From positions 372,001-436,000 of the forward strand of contig JAEXRW010000025.1 of assembly GCA_023454175.1 (NCBI GenBank): a DNA stretch of 64,000 bases, read 5' to 3'. Numbering within the stretch: the stretch's first letter is position 1; the number at the start of each line of letters is the position of its first letter. The translations under genes and the position numbers were made by a program. Below, piece by piece: positions 9,086-18,450 of the stretch. A model generated the notes under the pieces. That model ran no database searches. It worked only from the letters and a program-made list of their open reading frames with translations, and was not told the DNA's origin. The stretch comes from Bacillota bacterium. Lineage in GTDB: Bacteria; Bacillota; Clostridia; Christensenellales; JAEXRW01.

Positions 9086-9431
9086 AAAAATATAACCTCC
9101 TGATCATAATTTTTATGTTGCTAAATACATACTGTTAATAGTATGTATATTATACATTCTTTGTTATATACTTGCAATATTAATAGCATTATGAAGGTTA
9201 TTGTATCTATATATTGGTATTTAAGTCAATTTGAGATCCGATATGAGAAGAGTCTCTTCTAGTGGAGTCGTCGTCTGAAATAAATATGAAATGGCTCATG
9301 ATTCCTATCGGTCCGGTTATGGATCAAGGCATGATCGTAATACCAATATAAATCGGTTGTGAATCATTTATCGGTTTCATTGAGACGATAAGTAAACCCG
9401 GTCATTATGCCGGGTTTACTATGTTTTGTAT
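9086..9431. other. AT-rich intergenic stretch
   Basis: About 350 bp holding the promoter region of the minus-strand zinc-ribbon gene and, at the right end, a strong palindromic terminator. No open frame with a ribosome binding site and no RNA gene is apparent. The shift back to GC-rich sequence happens at its right edge. Confidence 0.5.
9391..9420. terminator. Perfect 11-bp hairpin terminator of the MFS gene
   Basis: AGTAAACCCGG and CCGGGTTTACT flank an 8-nt loop, 11 bp beyond the stop of the minus-strand MFS gene. T-rich sequence follows better on the + strand, so it may work in both directions. Confidence 0.7.
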
Positions 9432-10760
9432 TTAAGACGGGTCAGAAGGGATATATTCCGGTTCAGGTACCGGCACAGGTATTGTTTCCTGCCCAGGGGT
9501 TTGCACAGCCGGGGTCGCCGCCTGCAGGTCGGCCCTGGTTTTCATTCTCCTCAAAAGGAACATCATGATGGCCCCGAAGCCTACAACCCCTGCGATAACA
9601 AACCAGCTGATCATCATGTTTGTCGCTGCGATGACATACCCCATCAACGGCGCGCATGTCCTGCCGATCCCCGAAGTGAACTGGATGAACGAATTGATCC
9701 GTCCCCTGTGCGATGCCGGAGAATGGTTCGCGACAAAAGGGCTTCCGTTCACGGCTGCTACGATCTCCCCCATCGTCATGACAAACGTGGCGATAAAAAA
9801 GAGCGCCAGTTCGTTGATCAGCCCCATGGCCGCAAAGGAAGCTGTGTATGCGATCCCGCCGATGCCGATGGCTATCAGGGGATGCATTTTTCTAGTGAGG
9901 GTGGTGATCAACGGTGTAAAGATGATGACCAGAATGCCATTGAAACTGGCCAGGAATCCAAAATACTGTGCCCCCGACAAACCGAATATGTCATTGATCT
10001 GCAGCGGGAGCGTGAAAGCCCATTGGTTGTAGGAAAATTCATAGATCATCAGGATCAGCGCATAGAAAAGGAGTACGGGCCTCTCCTTGAACAATATCTT
10101 CAGGACCGTTCCTGTCTGGTGTTTTTCCAGTTCATTTTCGTTTCCGGAGGGAAGCCTTTGGTGCTGGCCTTTCCTGGGCATTGTTTCCTTTATAAATATA
10201 AGCATCAGTACCGTAGCGATGATGGTGGTCAAAGCATCGCCGATGAACACAAAAGGCAGATTGTTGCGGTACAGCAACCCCCCCAGCATAGGGCCGATGG
10301 CAAAGCCGAGATTATGTCCCATGTACAGCACCGAATAGGCTTCCTTTCGGTTGTCCTTGGACGTTATGTCCATCGCCATCGAATCCAGCGCCGGAAAGGA
10401 CATGGCATAGAAATTTGACGCCAGCCCGATCAGGTATACGGTGGTCATGGACGGGGCTATAAGCCCGCATGCGATATAGGTTGATGCGCCAAGCAGCTGG
10501 AAGATGACGATCAGCTTTTTCCGTCCGAATGAATCTGCCAGTTTCCCCCCAAGGAACATAAAAGGGAACATGGACAGCGCGATGATAAACATGCACAGTC
10601 CTGCCTGTTCCTCGGAAAGACCTATTTTTTCTTTCAGGATGAGCGTGAGCAATGGAAATACAAAAGCGCCGATGCTGTTGATCACACGGGCGATAAACAG
10701 GACATATATTTCTTTCGGCAGACCCCTGTACCGGTTGAATAACTGTTTGATGCTGAACAT
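9432..10760 (-). CDS. Major facilitator superfamily transporter
   Basis: Twelve-helix secondary transporter of 442 residues, similar to MdtH/multidrug members: 'KEIYVLFIARVINSIGAFVFPLL' opens helix 1, and motif A-like 'GGKLADSFGRKKLIV' lies between helices 2 and 3. After the last helix comes an unusual proline-, valine- and glutamate-rich tail of about 30 residues ('VPVPEPEYIPSDPS'). The Met at 10760 is used because AAAGGGGTACAG stands directly before it; a longer frame to 10841 lacks a ribosome binding site. It is a single-gene unit with its own terminator. The substrate is unknown; an efflux role is an inference from the subfamily. Confidence 0.9.
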   Translation of the reverse strand: MFSIKQLFNRYRGLPKEIYVLFIARVINSIGAFVFPLLTLILKEKIGLSEEQAGLCMFIIALSMFPFMFLGGKLADSFGRKKLIVIFQLLGASTYIACGLIAPSMTTVYLIGLASNFYAMSFPALDSMAMDITSKDNRKEAYSVLYMGHNLGFAIGPMLGGLLYRNNLPFVFIGDALTTIIATVLMLIFIKETMPRKGQHQRLPSGNENELEKHQTGTVLKILFKERPVLLFYALILMIYEFSYNQWAFTLPLQINDIFGLSGAQYFGFLASFNGILVIIFTPLITTLTRKMHPLIAIGIGGIAYTASFAAMGLINELALFFIATFVMTMGEIVAAVNGSPFVANHSPASHRGRINSFIQFTSGIGRTCAPLMGYVIAATNMMISWFVIAGVVGFGAIMMFLLRRMKTRADLQAATPAVQTPGQETIPVPVPEPEYIPSDPS

Positions 10761-10866
10761 CTGTACCCCTTTTTTCTTCTCAGGCATTAGAATCGCAATT
10801 ATATCACATATTGTACAAAAAAGGGAAATATGCTTTCGCAACTTATTATGTTAATTTGTTGAAGAG

Positions 10867-10899
10867 AACAAAGGCAACCCTTTGCGGGCTGCCTTTGTT
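10867..10899 (-). terminator. Terminator of the malic enzyme operon
   Basis: AACAAAGGCAACCC pairs with GGGCTGCCTTTGTT (13 of 14 bases) round a 5-nt loop, 20 bp past the malic enzyme stop. Runs of T on the + strand side show it could also stop leftward-to-rightward readthrough. Confidence 0.75.
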
Positions 10900-10919
10900 T
10901 TTTTTATGAGGTGATTCGC

Positions 10920-12092
10920 TTATATCCTTGCAACTCCAGATTTGCGGGCGGCTTCTGCTACAGCCTTGGCCACCGTACCTCCCACCCGCGGGTCGAACGG
11001 CGCCGGGATGACATAGTCGGCTTTCAGTTCCTTGTCCGAAATGAGGGATGCGATGGCATATGCAGCGGCGATCTTCATTTCATCGTTGATGTCGCTTGCC
11101 CGCACGTCCAGTGCGCCCCGGAATATACCCGGGAAAGCAAGTACGTTGTTGATCTGGTTGGCAAAATCGCTCCGCCCCGTGCCCACTACGCTGGCGCCGG
11201 CTGCGACGGCAAGGTCCGGCATGATCTCGGGCGTGGGGTTGGACATCGCAAATATGATGGGTTTGGGGTTCATGGTCTTCACCATTTCCGGTGTCACGAT
11301 GCCGGGGCCGGAAAGCCCGATGAATATATCTGCGCCTTTCAGTGCCTCCGCGATGCTGCCTTTTTTCATTTCCCTGTTGGATATCCGGGCCATTTCCTCC
11401 TTGGCGGGATTCAGACCGTCCCTGCCTTCATAGATGGCGCCCTGCCTGTCGCACAGGATCACGTTGCGAAGGCCCATCTTCATCAGCAGTTTCGTTACCG
11501 CCACGCCTGCTGCGCCAGCGCCTGCTACGACCACTTCCTGCTCGGATAGCTTCCTGCCGGTCAGCTTCATGGCATTTATCATGGCGGCAGCGGTGACCAC
11601 TGCGGTCCCGTGCTGGTCGTCATGGAATATCGGGATATCGCATTCCTCTTTGAGCCTTCTTTCGATCTCAAAGCACCTCGGGGCCGATATGTCTTCCAGG
11701 TTGATGCCCCCGAAGCTCCCTGCGATCAGTTTTACCGTATTCACGATATCATCCACGCTTTTGCTGCGGATGCACAGCGGGAAGGCGTCCACGTTCCCGA
11801 AGGATTTAAAGAGCACGCATTTCCCTTCCATGACCGGCATGCCGGCCTCAGGTCCGATATCCCCCAGGCCCAGGACTGCGGTGCCATCTGTGATAACGGC
11901 GACGAGGTTCCACCTTCTGGTCAGTTCATAGCTTTTTTCGACATCCTTTTGGATCTCCAGGCATGGTTCCGCCACGCCGGGCGTATAGGCCAGCGAAAGG
12001 TCTTCCTTGTCTTTTACGGGTACGGTGGTAATGACTTCAATCTTGCCTCTCCATTTGTAGTGCAGCTTCAGCGATTCCTGTGCATAGTTCAC
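10920..12092 (-). CDS. NAD(P)-dependent malic enzyme (decarboxylating)
   Basis: Converts malate to pyruvate and CO2 with reduction of NAD(P). The 390-residue length fits the short bacterial class. Visible features are 'LAYTPGVAEPC' (N-terminal motif), 'VITDGTAVLGLGDIGPEAG', 'IPIFHDDQHGTAVV' (metal and malate site), the Rossmann loop 'VVAGAGAAGVAV' and 'IFAMSNPTPEI'. The start is GTG at 12092, eight bases after GGAGG; the longer frame begins inside that ribosome binding site. Only 17 bp separate it from the upstream dehydrogenase, so the pair form an operon that would take oxaloacetate to malate to pyruvate if the dehydrogenase is malate-specific. Confidence 0.95.
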   Translation of the reverse strand: MNYAQESLKLHYKWRGKIEVITTVPVKDKEDLSLAYTPGVAEPCLEIQKDVEKSYELTRRWNLVAVITDGTAVLGLGDIGPEAGMPVMEGKCVLFKSFGNVDAFPLCIRSKSVDDIVNTVKLIAGSFGGINLEDISAPRCFEIERRLKEECDIPIFHDDQHGTAVVTAAAMINAMKLTGRKLSEQEVVVAGAGAAGVAVTKLLMKMGLRNVILCDRQGAIYEGRDGLNPAKEEMARISNREMKKGSIAEALKGADIFIGLSGPGIVTPEMVKTMNPKPIIFAMSNPTPEIMPDLAVAAGASVVGTGRSDFANQINNVLAFPGIFRGALDVRASDINDEMKIAAAYAIASLISDKELKADYVIPAPFDPRVGGTVAKAVAEAARKSGVARI

Positions 12093-12109
12093 TTTTGATT
12101 CCTCCAATA

Positions 12110-13075
12110 TTAATAAATATTACCAAGTGCATTTTCGATCGCCTTCAGGAAGGCTTTGACCTGGTTTGCACTGTTCATCAACCCTTTTTCTTCTTCGGGC
12201 GTGATGCGCATATCGAGTACCTCGCGCACCCCCGAGGAATTTACGACGGAAGGCAGGCTCAGCGCCACATCCTTTATTCCGTATTGCCCCTGCACCATGC
12301 TGGAAACCGTCCGTATGGTATTCTGGTTTTTGAGTAGGGTCTCCACCAGGGAGTTTACCACAACTGCGATGGCATAGTAAGTGGCGCCTTTGTATTTGAT
12401 GGTTTCCGCGCCCGCCTTGATGGTATCTTCCACGATGCGCGGCTTGTCTGCATCCGTAAAGCCGCTGCCCGGCGTCTCGCAATATTCCCTGATATCCTTG
12501 CCGGCTATGTGCGTGGCGCTCCACATGGGGATCATGGAATCGCCGTGTTCGCCGATCATGTAGCCATGGATGTTTTTCACATCGACGTTGAACTTTTCAC
12601 TGAGCAGATACCTGAACCGCAGGCTGTCCAGCGATGTTCCTGTGCCCAACACCCGGCCGATGGGGAGCCCCGACCACCGCTGGATCATGTAGGTAAGGAT
12701 ATCCACGGGGTTGGATACGACCAGGATGACGCCCTGGTTGTAGTGCTTCATGATCCCTTCCGTGATGGATTTGGCCAGCGGGACGTTTTTGGCTGCCAGG
12801 TCCAGCCGCGTTTCGCCGGGTTTTCTCGGGATGCCGGCAGTGACGACGATGACGTCGCAGTCAGCGCAGTCTTCATAGTCCCCTGCCCGCACGGTCATCT
12901 GGCCCAGGAAAGGCAGGGCATGGCTGATATCCATGGATTCGCCCAGCGCCTTTTCCTTGTTGACATCGATCATCACGATTTCGCTGGCCAGTTGGTTGAG
13001 GGCCATGGCGAAGGCGGTGGATGAACCGACCATTCCCGCTCCGACGATCGCCACTTTTGATTTCAGCTTGCTCAT
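12110..13075 (-). CDS. Lactate/malate dehydrogenase family protein, probably malate-type
   Basis: NAD-dependent 2-hydroxyacid dehydrogenase of 321 residues: Rossmann loop 'VAIVGAGMVGSS', 'SNPVDILTYM', catalytic 'DSLRFR' (Asp168/Arg171) and 'GEHGDS' (His195). The body is lactate-dehydrogenase-like ('KPGETRLDL', Thr246 in 'KGATYYAIAV'). However, the substrate-specificity loop reads 'AGIPRKPGE', placing Arg at position 102 where lactate dehydrogenases have Gln. In a Bacillus lactate dehydrogenase, Gln102Arg alone switches preference to oxaloacetate. With malic enzyme next in the operon, malate dehydrogenase activity is the better guess. ATG 13075 follows GGAGGAAGCGAAA. Confidence 0.85.
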   Translation of the reverse strand: MSKLKSKVAIVGAGMVGSSTAFAMALNQLASEIVMIDVNKEKALGESMDISHALPFLGQMTVRAGDYEDCADCDVIVVTAGIPRKPGETRLDLAAKNVPLAKSITEGIMKHYNQGVILVVSNPVDILTYMIQRWSGLPIGRVLGTGTSLDSLRFRYLLSEKFNVDVKNIHGYMIGEHGDSMIPMWSATHIAGKDIREYCETPGSGFTDADKPRIVEDTIKAGAETIKYKGATYYAIAVVVNSLVETLLKNQNTIRTVSSMVQGQYGIKDVALSLPSVVNSSGVREVLDMRITPEEEKGLMNSANQVKAFLKAIENALGNIY

Positions 13076-13180
13076 TTTCGCTTCCTCCAAAAATTTTATA
13101 TAATATTAAATGGACTGCAAAGTAATTCATGCTCCCAGCATTCACTGTTCGATTTTCATATATGCATGCATTTCATCTCA

Positions 13181-14182
13181 TCAACAGATCCGCGGCAGCA
13201 GTTCCCCCGATGGCATCCTTAAAACCCTTTTCCCTCCCGTTTCGGTTTCCAGGGCTACGATCACCGGATGTTCGGTCACAATGCTGCCGATGATGGCCGA
13301 CCCTTTTCCTGCTTCCGTTGCGCGCCAGGCCTCCAGCGCCTTTTCACTGAATTCTTTTTCTACAACAGCGATCAATCGCCCCTCGCTGGCCAGGTTCATC
13401 GGGTCGATGCCTGTCACGGCGCATAATCCGAGCACTTCGGGGTTGATCGGGATATCTGTTTCATGCAGCAGCATGCCGGCCGCACTCTGGCCTGCTATTT
13501 CATTCAAAGTGGCGGCGAGTCCCCCGCGCGTCGGGTCACGCAGCACGTGTACGTGCTCTGCGAAGGGCTTCAGCGCCAGCAGCAAAGGCAGTACGGATGC
13601 GCAGTCGCTCCTGATATCCTGGCTTTTCAGGGAATGCTCCCGTGCTGCCAGGATCGCGCAGCCATGCATCCCGATGGGCCCGCTTACGAGTACCGCATCC
13701 CCGGGGGAAGCATTTTGGCCCGAAACGCTGAACCCCTGGATTATTTCCCCGATCCCGGAAGTATTGATATACACCCCGTCCGCAGTGCCTTTGGGTACCA
13801 CTTTCGTATCCCCTGTCACGATACGAACGTTGTTTTCAGCAGCCGTGTCCGCCATTGAACGCACGATCTGTTTGAGCTGGTTGATTTCAAACCCTTCTTC
13901 TATGATCATCGCGCATGAGAGGTGTCTCGGCGTCGCCCCCGCGCAGCAGATGTCGTTGATGGTCCCGCATACGGCGAGCTTCCCGATATCCCCGCCTTTA
14001 AAAAAGAGCGGTGAAACGACGAAAGAATCGGTTGTGAATGCAATATCCGTATTCACATGTAATTGGGCGGCGTCGTCCTGGGACGCTTCATTGGAGCCGA
14101 ATTCCCTGAAAAACAATTCCCGCAGGAGTTCCCGCGTCATTTCCCCGCCACCGCCATGGGAGAGCAGTATTCTTTCCATCAT
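13181..14182 (-). CDS. hypE: Hydrogenase expression/formation protein HypE
   Basis: HypE receives the carbamoyl group from HypF on its C-terminal cysteine and dehydrates it to the cyano ligand of the [NiFe] active site. The frame shows the N-terminal 'LLSHGGGGEMTRELL', the ATP-binding PurM-like fold ('AFTTDSFVVSPLFFKGGDIGKLAV') and 'DPTRGGLAATLNEIA', and ends with 'LRMPSGELLPRIC', whose terminal Cys is the acceptor. The first of two adjacent Mets, at 14182, overlaps the hypD stop and sits after GGCGGAGG. Last gene of a complete hypABFCDE operon. Confidence 0.97.
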   Translation of the reverse strand: MMERILLSHGGGGEMTRELLRELFFREFGSNEASQDDAAQLHVNTDIAFTTDSFVVSPLFFKGGDIGKLAVCGTINDICCAGATPRHLSCAMIIEEGFEINQLKQIVRSMADTAAENNVRIVTGDTKVVPKGTADGVYINTSGIGEIIQGFSVSGQNASPGDAVLVSGPIGMHGCAILAAREHSLKSQDIRSDCASVLPLLLALKPFAEHVHVLRDPTRGGLAATLNEIAGQSAAGMLLHETDIPINPEVLGLCAVTGIDPMNLASEGRLIAVVEKEFSEKALEAWRATEAGKGSAIIGSIVTEHPVIVALETETGGKRVLRMPSGELLPRIC

Positions 14183-15240
14183 ACATTCACCTCCGCCTGG
14201 TACCGGTAAGCCGCGGCGCAGGAGCCTTCGGACGAGACCATGCATGCACCCACCGGACAGGAGGGGTTGCAGGTATGGCCAAATAATGCACATTCCGCCG
14301 GCTCTATTTCACCCGTCAGCACACTGCCGCACATGCACCCCGGCGGCTCCGCAGCAATTGAATTGAAGGGGTACAAGGATCCGGCGTCATACTCGCTGTA
14401 TTTTCCCCGGAACTGCAGCCCGGAATCATGCAGGAGCCCCAAACCGCGCCATACGGCGTCACAGGGTTCGAATATATCATCGGCCAGTTTCCTGGCCGCC
14501 GGATTTCCATTGTCCGGGACCACCCTTTCATAGGCGTTGACGCAAAAGGGTTTTCCTTTCGCCTTTTGGGAAAGGAGGATGCGGATGCCCCGGACCAGGT
14601 CTTCCGCCTCAAATCCTGTCACCACGCCCGACATGCCCGCTTCCATGATATCGTGGAATGGCTTCATGCCGGTAATTGCCGCGACGTGACCGGGATAAAT
14701 AAATGCGTCGATCCTGTTTTTTGCCTCCATCAAATACCGCAGCGCAGGGGGCATGGTTTTATGTGCGAGCAAAAAGTGCAGATTCTTTAACGCCGCTTCC
14801 TCCGCATGCCTTACAGCCAGCGCCGTTGCCGGGGTCGTCGTTTCAAATCCCACTGCAAGGAAGACAAAATTTTTATCCCTTTGGGAGAGTGCTGCTTCTA
14901 CTGCTTCCAGGGGGGATAATACGATACGGATATCGGCCCCCTTGGCCCTTTCGCTTTCGAGAGAGCCTGTATTGCCGGGCACCCTTATCATGTCACCGTA
15001 CGTCAGTATGGTGACGTCATGCTGGCGCGCGATGGCAGCTGCATGGTCGATATAATTGGAGGGCGTCACGCATACCGGGCAGCCTGGGCCGGAGACCACG
15101 CGCACATGTTCAGGCAGAAGCTGGCGTATCCCGGTTTTGTACATCTGCATGGTATGTGTGCCGCATACCTCCATCAGGCGCAGTGCAGGCCCGTCATACG
15201 AACGTATCTTTTCGATTGCCTTCTTCATGTCATCTCTCAT
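14179..15240 (-). CDS. hypD: Hydrogenase formation protein HypD
   Basis: Scaffold iron-sulphur protein (353 aa) on which Fe(CN)2CO is assembled with HypC. Signature motifs are 'LMEVCGTHTMQMY' near residue 25, 'SGPGCPVCVTP' near residue 70, 'VGFETTTPATA' and the C-terminal cysteine set 'GCMCG...CALFGHTCNPSCPVGACM' that holds the [4Fe-4S] cluster. The start overlaps the end of hypC by 4 bp (ATGA), as does its end with hypE. No departures from the family pattern. Confidence 0.97.
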   Translation of the reverse strand: MRDDMKKAIEKIRSYDGPALRLMEVCGTHTMQMYKTGIRQLLPEHVRVVSGPGCPVCVTPSNYIDHAAAIARQHDVTILTYGDMIRVPGNTGSLESERAKGADIRIVLSPLEAVEAALSQRDKNFVFLAVGFETTTPATALAVRHAEEAALKNLHFLLAHKTMPPALRYLMEAKNRIDAFIYPGHVAAITGMKPFHDIMEAGMSGVVTGFEAEDLVRGIRILLSQKAKGKPFCVNAYERVVPDNGNPAARKLADDIFEPCDAVWRGLGLLHDSGLQFRGKYSEYDAGSLYPFNSIAAEPPGCMCGSVLTGEIEPAECALFGHTCNPSCPVGACMVSSEGSCAAAYRYQAEVNV

Positions 15241-15467
15241 AGGGCCTCATCCTTGAGCCGTTCGATTTCCCGGAGGGCGGAGATGACCTCCCTGGCTTCG
15301 CTCTTTTTCATTTTTGAGATCGCGATGCCTGCATGGATCATCACAAAATCCCCGGGTGACGGATCCTCAATCAGTTCCACACTTATTTTTGTTTCGATGC
15401 CCTTATACTCGACCAGGGCTTCCCGGCCGTCGGTCTCCATGATTTTCGCCGGATATCCAAGGCACAT
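15237..15467 (-). CDS. hypC: Hydrogenase assembly chaperone HypC
   Basis: Small OB-fold chaperone (76 aa) that carries the iron centre between HypD and the hydrogenase large-subunit precursor. The obligatory N-terminal 'MCLGYPAKI' with Cys2 is present, as is 'GDFVMIHAGIAISKM'. Only one HypC/HybG-type gene occurs in the window, consistent with a single hydrogenase client, the group 4 enzyme encoded 8 kb away. Confidence 0.96.
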   Translation of the reverse strand: MCLGYPAKIMETDGREALVEYKGIETKISVELIEDPSPGDFVMIHAGIAISKMKKSEAREVISALREIERLKDEAL

Positions 15468-15470
15468 TGA

Positions 15471-17771
15471 TTACGCCACCCCCTTGTCTGAACCAATGAG
15501 CCTCGCGGCCGCCACGGCTGCCTGTCCATAGGATAACCCGCCGTCGTTCCCCGGGACGGTACCGGGAATATAGGTTTCAAACCCCGCCTGTTCCAGTTTC
15601 CTAACCGATCTTTCCAGCAGGAGGAGGTTTTGAAATACGCCACCGGACAGGACTACCTGTGTGAGCCCTGTTCGCTTTGAACACTCGACAGCCCCCATAT
15701 ACACTGCCTCCGCCATCGTCTCGTGGAACCTCGATGCGATGCGGCCGGCCGGCTGGCCGGCAAGGATATCTTCCGCTATTTGTACGATGGTTTTGCGCAT
15801 ATCCATGATAAACCCGTTTTCGTTTATGATTTCTATAGTATATGGTTCCGGGTGATCCGTTTCCCCTGCTGCCCATTCCAGCGCCATGGCCGCCTCCCCT
15901 TCGTAGCGGTTGTATCTGCAGATATCCAGCATCGCGGATACCGCGTCGAAAAGCCTGCCTGCGGAAGTCGACCTATAAGTCAGCGTTGGGCTCCCGAGAA
16001 GGCTGTCTACTGACGCTGATTGCTCCCCCTCCAGCCTTTTTGCCAGCACCATGGGCGCTTTGCCAAGATACGATGATGCCCTCAGCCAGAAGGATGCCGC
16101 CAGCCAGGTCTCTTTCGCTGCCCTGTCCCCAGCCGCCATGGTAATGGGACTGATGTGGCCGATCCTTTTCACGCTTGCGTAACCGCCCGCAAGGTATTCG
16201 CCCCCCCACATGGACTCGTCCTCCCCGAGCCCCAGGCCGTCGAATACGATCCCGATGGCGTCGCCCGCTATGCCGTTTTCCGCCATGGCGGCTGCCATAT
16301 GCGCGTGGTGATGCTGTACGCGGATGGTATGCCGGAACGAACGGGCATATTTGGTGGAGAGGTAATCCGGGTGCAGGTCATGCGCCGCAGTATCCGCGGT
16401 GATCCCGGTTTGGCGTATGAATGTTTCAATGCCTGTCTGGTAGGATTGGAGTGCCTCCACGTCGTCCAGGTCCCCGATATGGGGCCCGATGAAGGCGAGG
16501 TTTTGATGGAGCAGGCACCAGGTGTTTTTCGTCTGGCCGCCTGCAGCAAATATATTCCGGGCACCGGTTTTATAAAAAGGCAGCGGTATCGGCAGCGGTG
16601 CAAAGCCCCTGGCCCTGCGGAGCACCTGCGTTTTTCCGTTGAAAACGCGGGTGACGGAGTCGTCCGTCCGCGTGATGATCCGCCTGTCGTGTGCCAGGAT
16701 GCAGTCCGCGACGTCCGAAAGTTTTTCGATGGCTTCTTCTTCCGTGATGCAGATGGGTTCTTCCGATATGTTCCCGCTCGTCATGACCAGGAGTTCGAAC
16801 GTTCTGGCTCCGTCCGGCAGATCAAACAACAACCGCTGCATGCCTGTTGCGGGCAGCATCATCCCGATATACGGGTTGCTGAAGGCGATTTCAAATGGGA
16901 TCAGGCTCTCCTCGCGTTTTCGGAGCAGAACGATGGGACGTTCCGGGGAAAGGAGCAGCTGCCTTTCCTTTTCGCTGATATGGCACCACTTTTCGGCTGA
17001 AGCAAGATCGGGCGCCATGACCGCCAGGGGTTTTGCTTCCCTTTTCTTTTTCATACGGAGGTTGATAACGGCTGAATTGCTTGACGCATCGCATACCAGG
17101 TGGTATCCGCCCAGTCCCTTGGCCGCTGCGATGCCTCCGTTTTGGAGGATAACCCTTGCCTTGGATATGGGATCGGTAAAATCCTTGTTTCCGTCTTTAT
17201 CCAGAATGTACAGTCGCGGCCCGCAGTCGTTGCAGCATACCGGCTGCGCGTGATACCGCCTGTCGCACGGTTCCTCGTACTCATTCCGGCAGCTATCGCA
17301 CAGCGGGAAATCCTTCATGGAGGTGCGTTCCCGGTCATACGGCGCGCCTTCGATCATGGAATATCTCGGCCCGCAGTTCGTGCACGCGATAAACGGGTGC
17401 AGGTAACGTCTGTTTCGGGGATCGAGCAGTTCCTGCATGCATTCGCTGCAGATTCCTGCGTCGGCGGGCACCTGCAGAGCTCCCTGTACCGCTTCGCCGC
17501 TGGAACAGATGTCAAACTGCGCCTCATTTTCTATAGCATCCAGCAGCTTTACGTCGACTTTTTGGATCCGCGAGAGCGGCGGCGCCTCGGAACGGATGGC
17601 CGCTTCAAACCGATCCAATTTGTCCGGGGAACACTGGGCTTCGATGCGTACGAATGCGCCCATATTCTGAACGTATCCCGTCACACCGTACCTGTCCGCC
17701 AGCAGTTTTATGAAGGGCCGGAATCCCACGCCCTGTACGATCCCATAGACTTCGATCAGCCGTCGTTCCAT
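15471..17771 (-). CDS. hypF: Carbamoyltransferase HypF
   Basis: Makes the cyanide precursor: carbamoyl phosphate plus ATP gives a carbamoyl group passed to HypE. About 766 residues with the full domain order: acylphosphatase-like ('YGIVQGVGFRPF'), two zinc fingers ('CSECMQEL...CTNCGPRYS', 'CDSCRNEY...CCNDCGPR'), a YrdC-like domain ('AKGLGGYHLVCDA') and a C-terminal Kae1/carbamoyltransferase-like domain with 'VQHHHAHMAAAMAENG' and 'VVLSGGVFQN'. The Met at 17771 is chosen because AAGGATGA stands upstream and it follows the hypB stop by one base; Mets at 17780 and 17795 are possible. Confidence 0.97.
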   Translation of the reverse strand: MERRLIEVYGIVQGVGFRPFIKLLADRYGVTGYVQNMGAFVRIEAQCSPDKLDRFEAAIRSEAPPLSRIQKVDVKLLDAIENEAQFDICSSGEAVQGALQVPADAGICSECMQELLDPRNRRYLHPFIACTNCGPRYSMIEGAPYDRERTSMKDFPLCDSCRNEYEEPCDRRYHAQPVCCNDCGPRLYILDKDGNKDFTDPISKARVILQNGGIAAAKGLGGYHLVCDASSNSAVINLRMKKKREAKPLAVMAPDLASAEKWCHISEKERQLLLSPERPIVLLRKREESLIPFEIAFSNPYIGMMLPATGMQRLLFDLPDGARTFELLVMTSGNISEEPICITEEEAIEKLSDVADCILAHDRRIITRTDDSVTRVFNGKTQVLRRARGFAPLPIPLPFYKTGARNIFAAGGQTKNTWCLLHQNLAFIGPHIGDLDDVEALQSYQTGIETFIRQTGITADTAAHDLHPDYLSTKYARSFRHTIRVQHHHAHMAAAMAENGIAGDAIGIVFDGLGLGEDESMWGGEYLAGGYASVKRIGHISPITMAAGDRAAKETWLAASFWLRASSYLGKAPMVLAKRLEGEQSASVDSLLGSPTLTYRSTSAGRLFDAVSAMLDICRYNRYEGEAAMALEWAAGETDHPEPYTIEIINENGFIMDMRKTIVQIAEDILAGQPAGRIASRFHETMAEAVYMGAVECSKRTGLTQVVLSGGVFQNLLLLERSVRKLEQAGFETYIPGTVPGNDGGLSYGQAAVAAARLIGSDKGVA

Positions 17772-17772
17772 C

Positions 17773-18450
17773 TCATTCATCCTTGTGTTGGCCATGGCTC
17801 AGCCGTTTGGATGCGAGTTTTGAAAGATGCTGCGCCAGTTCCTGTATGCCTGCGCCGTTTCTTGCCGAGGTCTTGAAGAATGGAGCGTCGGCATTTACCG
17901 CCTGTAAGCCCTGCATATATTTCTGTTCGTCGAACTGATCGGCAGCGATGAGGTCTGCCTTGTGCAGTACGGTTATATCCGCACAGGCAAACATGGATGT
18001 GTACTTGAAGGGTTTGTCGTAGCCTTCCGGCACGCTGGAAATCAAAAGTTTGATGTCTTCACCCAGGTCGAAGCTGGCCGGACAGACGAGGTTGCCCACG
18101 TTTTCGATGAATATGAAACCCCCGTCTTTCATATTCAGGTGTTCCATCCCCGCCCGTATGCTCGAGGCATCCAGGTGGCAGGCCCCGCCTGTATTGATCT
18201 GTGTGACGGGGATACCCTGCTTCTCCAGCCTTTCAGCGTCAATGGTGGATGCGATATCCCCCTCTATGACTCCGAGCGCATGCTCGGGCATCAGCTTGGA
18301 TGCGAGTGCTTCAATCACGGACGTTTTTCCCGCCCCCGGTGAACCCATGATGTTGATCAGAAACCATCCGTGTGCCGAAGCGAATGTCCTGTTATATCCG
18401 GCATCGGCGTTATTCTTGGTAAACACGTCTTTCTTTAAAATGATCTCCAT
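17773..18450 (-). CDS. hypB: Hydrogenase nickel incorporation GTPase HypB
   Basis: GTPase that works with HypA to insert nickel. P-loop 'MGSPGAGKTSVIEAL' near residue 36, 'EGDIAST', metal/GTP-site 'GGACHLDA', 'FIENVGNLVCPASFDLGE' and the guanine motif 'LHKADL' are all present. No poly-histidine nickel-storage stretch is seen at the N-terminus. It follows hypA with no gap and ends one base before hypF. Confidence 0.97.
   Translation of the reverse strand: MEIILKKDVFTKNNADAGYNRTFASAHGWFLINIMGSPGAGKTSVIEALASKLMPEHALGVIEGDIASTIDAERLEKQGIPVTQINTGGACHLDASSIRAGMEHLNMKDGGFIFIENVGNLVCPASFDLGEDIKLLISSVPEGYDKPFKYTSMFACADITVLHKADLIAADQFDEQKYMQGLQAVNADAPFFKTSARNGAGIQELAQHLSKLASKRLSHGQHKDE

Noticed and set aside
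12110..13075. Plain L-lactate dehydrogenase call
   Set aside because: The Arg at position 102 and the malic enzyme neighbour argue against a confident lactate call, so a family-level name was used.
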